Assembly: GCA_027604665.1 (NCBI GenBank)
Contig: JADGIZ010000472.1
Location: 1-13,145 of the forward strand
Length of the DNA: 13,145 nucleotides
Reading direction: 5' to 3'
DNA from: Polyrhizophydium stewartii
Lineage: Eukaryota > Chytridiomycota > Chytridiomycetes > Rhizophydiales
This document shows, one piece after another, positions 10,301 through 13,145 of the stretch; position 1 is the first letter of the stretch; every line of letters begins with the position of its first letter. A program made the translations under genes and the position numbers. The notes under the pieces are model-generated. The model saw only the letters and a list, made by a program, of their open reading frames with translations, was not told the origin of the DNA and did no database searches.

Positions 10301-12193
10301 TTTCGGTGATGAGCAACGCCTTGTCGTCGCTGCCTTGCTCGGACGGCTGACTCTTTGGCCGGCGTTTCACGCCGACAGCGCTTGATCCAGCAGCCTTTGC
10401 CGCAATCAGATCTGGTTTGTGCACGTTCTGGGGATGCCTCATCCAAACATAGCATGCTAACAAAGTATCGTATCTCTCACCACGGTAGGAGGCCGAGCGC
10501 GTCTTGCAGAACGAGATCCTGTTCGTATTCGAGCGCAACCCGCAGCAAGGAGCCCAGCTGCTGCTCCGCTTTGCCTATCAGCCGAGCAACAAGATCGAGA
10601 CGTGGGCACGCGTGCGCGCGCTTACTGTGCTCTTGCGGCTGTCCAGGCTCTCCGAGTTGCCGTCCAAAGAGTTATCGGAAGAGGATGTCTGGTGAGCGCC
10701 GCAGAACCTGTCGCCATTGAGCATACACCTGCTTCACGACACTTTGAGGCTGACAATGCTGATCGGTTTGAACTCCAGGCAGTACATGCGGATGATGATG
10801 TACCTGAAGGAATTCCAGGAGCTCAACATTGTGCAGTCGCTGCAAGAGTTCATGCACTGCGACAAGGCGGCCTTTGTTCGCTCGCTGTGGCTGAGCCACC
10901 GCAACGATGCCAAGGTGCGAGAGCATCCTGACGCGTACTGCGCGGTTAACACTGCATGCGGCGCCGAAGCGAACTGCGGCTGACGTCTCGATTTGGCCCA
11001 GGGACTGAGGCTTATATGCAAGCTGAGCATTGACTACAATGTGCTCGACGGCGAGCTGCTGCACAGCGTACTTGTGCGACTCGTTGAAAAGGGCGAGGTG
11101 CGGCACCCTGCGAGTGCCAGGCACGCTTGCCGGCTGCTCATCCATCATGTGCAATGCTCCAGCTCCATTTTGTGATCGAGTCCCTCGAAATTCTCGCAAG
11201 ATGCGCAATGGTGTCGATCCTCGGCTGGATGCCGTACGTCTGGGCCCATGCCCTGACGGACGCGGTGCGCGGCTGGTCGCAGGGCAGCGGTGAGACGCCG
11301 GCACGACTTTATGACGGTTGAGCGGCGATGGTTGACAAGCAGAGCCAGATCCGCTTGACACTTCCGATTTCCACATGCTTCTGGCCAGAATCGCAAAGTT
11401 CCCATACGAGCCACATCATCTTCAGCCGCTTGTTGCCTGCCTTTGCGAGCTGGCGGGTGCTACGAGCCGGCGGCGAAAGCTGCTTGCTGCCATTGCCCTC
11501 GCCCACGTGCCGCGCGGTCCGGAGACAGTTGCGGCTCTCGAGGTGAGCCTGCAACTGCTGAGCTTGCTTTTCGCCCACGTGCAACTGATCCCTGGTATGC
11601 GCAGGGCATGTTCGAGTCGCTGGACGACAAGGAGCTTTTCTGGATGCTGGACTTGATGCACGACGGCGACGGGCTGAACGACTCGGCGGATCCGGCCGTC
11701 GACGCCGGTGTGCTTGCCGTTGCTGGAAGGCTGCTTTCGGACTGTGCGATGGCGCAGATCAACCACCGTCAGATCTTCAGCACAATTGCCGCATCGCCCC
11801 ACGTGGATGCATTCGTCAAGTATGTCATCCAAACGGATACGGCAAGCGATCTGATCCTCGCGATGATCGAGGCTGGAAGGCAAGCCAGCCCAAACCGCCT
11901 GCATGTGCTCGCAGGCCGCGCTGACGCTCCACGGCAGGGTCCCGCACGCCATGTTGTTGCTGCAAAGGTACTTTGCATGGCACGATCTCGAAGTGGTGGC
12001 GGAGGTCAGCCGCGCAGAGCACGAGGGCGGCGACGAGAGCGGGGACGCCCGTGTGCGGATGCTGCGCGCATACGTGGCGAAGCACGGGCTCGGCGCCGCG
12101 GGCGAGGCAGCGGTCGAGCGGGCCGCCGCGGCGCTCGGCTCGGCGGCCGGAGGCGAGGGCCGTGCGGACGCACGTGGGGGTGACGCCGAGTGA
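2768..12193 (+). CDS. KNTC1: ROD / KNTC1 (Rough deal) kinetochore protein, RZZ-complex scaffold
   Basis: ROD forms the RZZ complex with Zwilch and ZW10. In animals it builds the outer kinetochore corona, brings in Spindly-dynein and Mad1-Mad2, and so supports the spindle checkpoint. I assemble 36 exons (coordinates in the segment entries), 7032 nt, 2343 aa; human KNTC1 is about 2209 aa. The first ~430 residues form a beta-propeller (AVVGDSLGSIHLVHL; LAVLDERDQLTLLDAASMI). A long alpha-solenoid follows (AEELAVANQIDIQSMYKMRI; APELLPSTVENHVKPYI; CQRLAVHARWWQELQLL; PYNYEDIRFV). The ROD C-terminal region includes LPFHMLLSD, the block ending FVRSLWLSH (to residue 2021) and LICKLSIDYNVLDGELL. The related NBAS also has a propeller plus solenoid, but the C-terminal blocks match ROD. 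The start at 2768 is the only usable in-frame ATG in exon 1 (A at -3). All 35 joins keep phase; those at 5441-5539 and 11820-11871 are least certain. Confidence 0.9.
4391..7582 (+). other. ROD exons 6-20: first half of alpha-solenoid
   Basis: Exons: 4391-4495, 4565-4916, 4978-5098, 5170-5440, 5540-5570, 5639-5788, 5852-5878, 5962-6092, 6167-6296, 6368-6709, 6773-6866, 6935-7099, 7163-7265, 7327-7437, 7507-7582. Introns are 61-99 nt. Recognisable ROD blocks are LLDFARQRLEAEL, ALNLWRRHATDPALRDNIP, LIDRVAAPELLPSTVENHV, LEDALQVVKAYHHL and LLHLARLALQHSDRDDLPRH. The intron before 7507 has a textbook TTACTAAC branch point. The end of the 5170 exon is uncertain: GTTAGT at 5441 (99-nt intron) or GTACTT at 5471 (69 nt); both keep phase. 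Confidence 0.75.
7100..7162 (+). other. Probable GC-AG intron in ROD
   Basis: Taking GCAAGA at 7100 as donor and TTACAG ending at 7162 as acceptor gives 63 nt, the usual size here, the right phase (CG+T), a GCTGAC branch point and the join SDIYRFADALGMPRDAAL. The only GT alternative that keeps phase (GTGAAT at 7124) gives a 39-nt intron, smaller than any other in the window. Confidence 0.6.
7645..8420 (+). other. ROD exon 21: solenoid with basic, Ser-rich disordered insert
   Basis: This is the longest exon (776 nt). It starts with HLDLFKDLELLHHILMHSD, like the matching helices in animal ROD. Then comes an insert of about 70 residues (about 1199-1265) with SKRRRLSAGRSR, many Ser, Ala and Gly, and an acidic end (EADNSDADE). 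The basic run resembles a nuclear localisation signal and the Ser stretches resemble kinase sites; both are guesses from composition. Helical sequence resumes at FREHYREAGLVFNTRVV. Confidence 0.8.
8496..9327 (+). other. ROD exons 22-25: central/late solenoid
   Basis: Exons: 8496-8652, 8721-8858, 8929-9123, 9184-9327. Introns are 68, 70 and 60 nt. Conserved blocks include CQRLAVHARWWQELQLL, DIPFDQARYQ, LPRISPYNYEDIRFVNEQIL and ALDLLKTYRR. The last acceptor is CAAAG ending at 9183 rather than the nearer ACGAG at 9175, because only the former keeps the frame and gives PYNYEDIRF. Confidence 0.85.
9392..12193 (+). other. ROD exons 26-36: ROD C-terminal region and tail
   Basis: Exons: 9392-9444, 9511-9690, 9757-10305, 10379-10414, 10489-10691, 10779-10914, 11002-11097, 11163-11289, 11349-11542, 11605-11819, 11872-12193. 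Blocks shared with the ROD C-terminal family are DKRLPFHMLLSD, EISEESLPKL, LALQLAERWL, WQYMRMMMYLKEFQELNI, FVRSLWLSH, LSIDYNVLDGELL and LAAIALAHVPRG. The 36-nt exon at 10379 is supported by phase on both sides and by the join into EAERVLQNEILFV. The last join is the weakest: GTATGT at 11820 to GAG at 11871 (52 nt) restores the frame into MLLLQRYFAWHDLEVVAEV, but other pairs also fit. The tail after about residue 2300 is Ala/Gly/Glu-rich. Confidence 0.75.
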
Positions 12194-12239
12194 ACAGCCA
12201 GCACGTGGCGCATCCAAACGCACTTGCCTCTGGTCCGAA
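12194..12239 (+). promoter_or_regulatory. 46-bp gap between ROD stop and SCP2 start
   Basis: Only 46 bp separate the ROD TGA (12191-12193) from the SCP2 ATG (12240). No AATAAA or TATA-like sequence is seen. The SCP2 promoter and the ROD 3' end must overlap, or the SCP2 promoter lies within the last ROD exon. Confidence 0.5.
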
Positions 12240-12998
12240 ATGTCCAAGTCGGCGCTCGACAACTACCTCCCCCCAAAGGCAGAGAAGCCGCTCAATGCGT
12301 CGCTGCTGTTCCCGGAGATTGCCCGCGAGATGGCGGCCAACCCGGACCTCGTGGGCAGCCTGACGGGCCTGTTCATCGTCTCGGTGCTGAAGCGCGGAGA
12401 GCGGCGCCAAGAGTGGTGAGCTGGCGTCAGTCCCGGGCCGCAGGCGCAGCTCAGACGCCGCAGCGGCACGGCGCCGCGCGGGCGGCCGGTGTTGCGCCGG
12501 CGGCTAGGTGGCCTCCCGCCGCCGCCCGCCGCGCCGCCGCCGGCCCATCTGCCTCGCATGCGCCGCCGGCGTCGTCCAACCCTTGTCGCCGGAGCACCTC
12601 CATCCGGCGACACCCGAACGGCCGGCTGACCGCCCGCATGCGTCCGCACCGGCCCCAAACCCCGCTCTCAACTCGCCATGCGCAGGTTTCTGCTCTTCCA
12701 GGGCCGCAACTCGCCTCCGTCCATCTCGCAGACTCGCCCCAGCCTGCCCAAGGCCGTCGACGACAAGCCCATTCCCGTGGTGGTCATTGAGATCGAGGAC
12801 CAGGATCTCTATAAGTTCATCACGGGTGGACTGCACGGCCTCAAGGCCATCTCCGAGAACCGCATCAAGATCGCCGGTGACCTCGTGCTTGCCCAGCAGC
12901 TCGAGGAGGTCTTCATCAAGACGGGCGGGGTCGAAAAGACCAAGGTCTTCATGGCAAAGGCCGCGGCGGCCCTGCGTGCCCGCAAGGCGAAGCTCTGA
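12240..12998 (+). CDS. SCP2 sterol-carrier-domain protein, peroxisomal
   Basis: This small single-domain SCP2 protein binds sterols or fatty acyl chains and is expected in the peroxisome. Two exons, 12240-12415 and 12686-12998, give 162 residues. The intron at 12416-12685 (GTGAGC...GCGCAG, 270 nt) splits the conserved Trp codon and keeps phase. Exon 1 carries SLLFPEIAREMAANPDLVGSL and a GLFIVSV strand, the usual start of the SCP2 fold. Exon 2 has PVVVIEIEDQDLYKFITGGL and ENRIKIAGDLVLAQQLEEVF, matching the lipid-binding half and the closing helix. The C-terminus AKL is a type 1 peroxisomal targeting signal, the same tripeptide that ends animal SCP2. A Pro/Ser/Arg-rich stretch just after the splice (GRNSPPSISQTRPSLPK) replaces the more usual short Gly/Lys turn. 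The start is the first ATG after the ROD stop in this frame. Confidence is high for the family; the exact ligand is unknown. Confidence 0.92.
12416..12685 (+). other. SCP2 intron (270 nt, longest in window)
   Basis: GTGAGC donor, GCGCAG acceptor, phase 2. It is very GC-rich, with runs of CGCCGC-type sequence and long open frames on both strands that encode only Ala/Arg/Pro-rich peptides. Together with the 215-nt DPP3 and 131-nt SWT1 introns, it forms a long class that sits near the 5' end of its gene, unlike the 60-75 nt introns of ROD. Confidence 0.85.
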
Positions 12999-13015
12999 GC
13001 ATCCCGCCCGAATGC

Positions 13016-13021
13016 AATAAA
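13016..13021 (+). terminator. AATAAA poly(A) signal of the SCP2 gene
   Basis: A perfect AATAAA begins 18 nt after the SCP2 stop, in an otherwise GC-rich flank. Cleavage would be expected 10-30 nt downstream, inside or just after the adjacent hairpin. Confidence 0.7.
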
Positions 13022-13022
13022 C

Positions 13023-13043
13023 GGCGCTCTGGAGAAGAGCGCC
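13023..13043 (+). repeat. Perfect 8-bp inverted repeat after the poly(A) signal
   Basis: GGCGCTCT and AGAGCGCC flank the 5-nt loop GGAGA. Allowing one bulged C, the stem extends by ACG/CGT. It begins 2 nt after AATAAA and would fold stably in RNA. Confidence 0.7.
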
Positions 13044-13145
13044 CGTGCGCGTTCCTTGAAGCTTGTGTGCGCCAGTGCGTCGCCGCGATCGCCAGCATGT
13101 GTCGGTGGGGCCGGGCAGCCCGGATCGCGGCCGCCTGCGCCTGCG
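13044..13145. other. Right-edge flank, no gene recognised
   Basis: GC-rich sequence after the SCP2 3' end. No coding frame resembling a known protein and no RNA gene is visible; it may be the spacer before the next gene. Confidence 0.5.

Noticed and set aside
2768..12193. ROD locus as a decayed pseudogene with many frameshifts
   Set aside because: Every frame break coincides with a plausible donor and acceptor about 60-75 nt apart in correct phase, and conserved motifs continue to the end. Decay would not leave that pattern.
2768..12193. NBAS (Sec39-related tether) instead of ROD
   Set aside because: NBAS shares the propeller-plus-solenoid plan, but blocks such as APELLPSTVENHV, LPFHMLLSD and FVRSLWLSH match the ROD family as I know it.
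12224..12790. 188-aa plus-strand and overlapping minus-strand frames over the SCP2 gene
   Set aside because: They bridge the 270-nt GC-rich intron in a frame different from SCP2 and show only compositional bias.
1..13145. CRISPR array, prophage, transposon, tRNA or rRNA genes, defence or biosynthetic cluster
   Set aside because: No regularly spaced repeats, terminal inverted repeats, transposase or polymerase motifs, or conserved RNA gene signatures were seen; all recognisable content is ordinary eukaryotic housekeeping genes.

Overview
This is nuclear DNA of a GC-rich, gene-dense, intron-rich microbial eukaryote, most likely a fungus. Reading frames break every few hundred bases, and each break resolves as a short intron (mostly 60-75 nt) with a GT donor, a CTGAC/CTAAC-like branch point and a C/T-AG acceptor. 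There are no bacterial operon signals. The donor style (GTGAGN and GTGCGN) would suit a basidiomycete such as a Malassezia-like yeast or a red yeast. An early-diverging fungus or another unicellular opisthokont is not excluded; I cannot name the species.

Layout. (1) 1-565, minus: the first two exons of dipeptidyl peptidase III (DPP3, peptidase family M49), running off the left edge. (2) 566-856: spacer with a small tandem repeat and a small inverted repeat. (3) 857-2741, minus: a six-exon gene for a SWT1-type PIN-domain endoribonuclease (mRNP quality control), 497 aa as modelled, with all expected acidic active-site residues. (4) 2742-2767: only 26 bp separate its ATG from the next, divergent gene. 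(5) 2768-12193, plus: one very large gene that I assemble into 36 exons and 35 introns (2343 aa). It encodes a ROD/KNTC1 (Rough deal) homologue, the scaffold of the kinetochore RZZ complex: N-terminal beta-propeller, long alpha-solenoid, conserved ROD C-terminal region. (6) 12240-12998, plus: a two-exon SCP2 sterol-carrier-domain protein ending in the peroxisomal signal AKL, followed by AATAAA and a perfect 8-bp hairpin.

The genes do not form a pathway: peptide turnover, RNA surveillance, kinetochore signalling and peroxisomal lipid binding simply sit close together. The most notable items are the ROD homologue, which is rarely described outside animals, its intron density (micro-exons of 27, 31, 36 and 53 nt, a probable GC-AG intron, a frame-preserving stop-free intron), and the tiny divergent promoter space. 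I found no rRNA, tRNA, mobile element, CRISPR array or defence system. Exon joins were worked out by hand from splice signals, phase and family resemblance; the few uncertain joins are stated.
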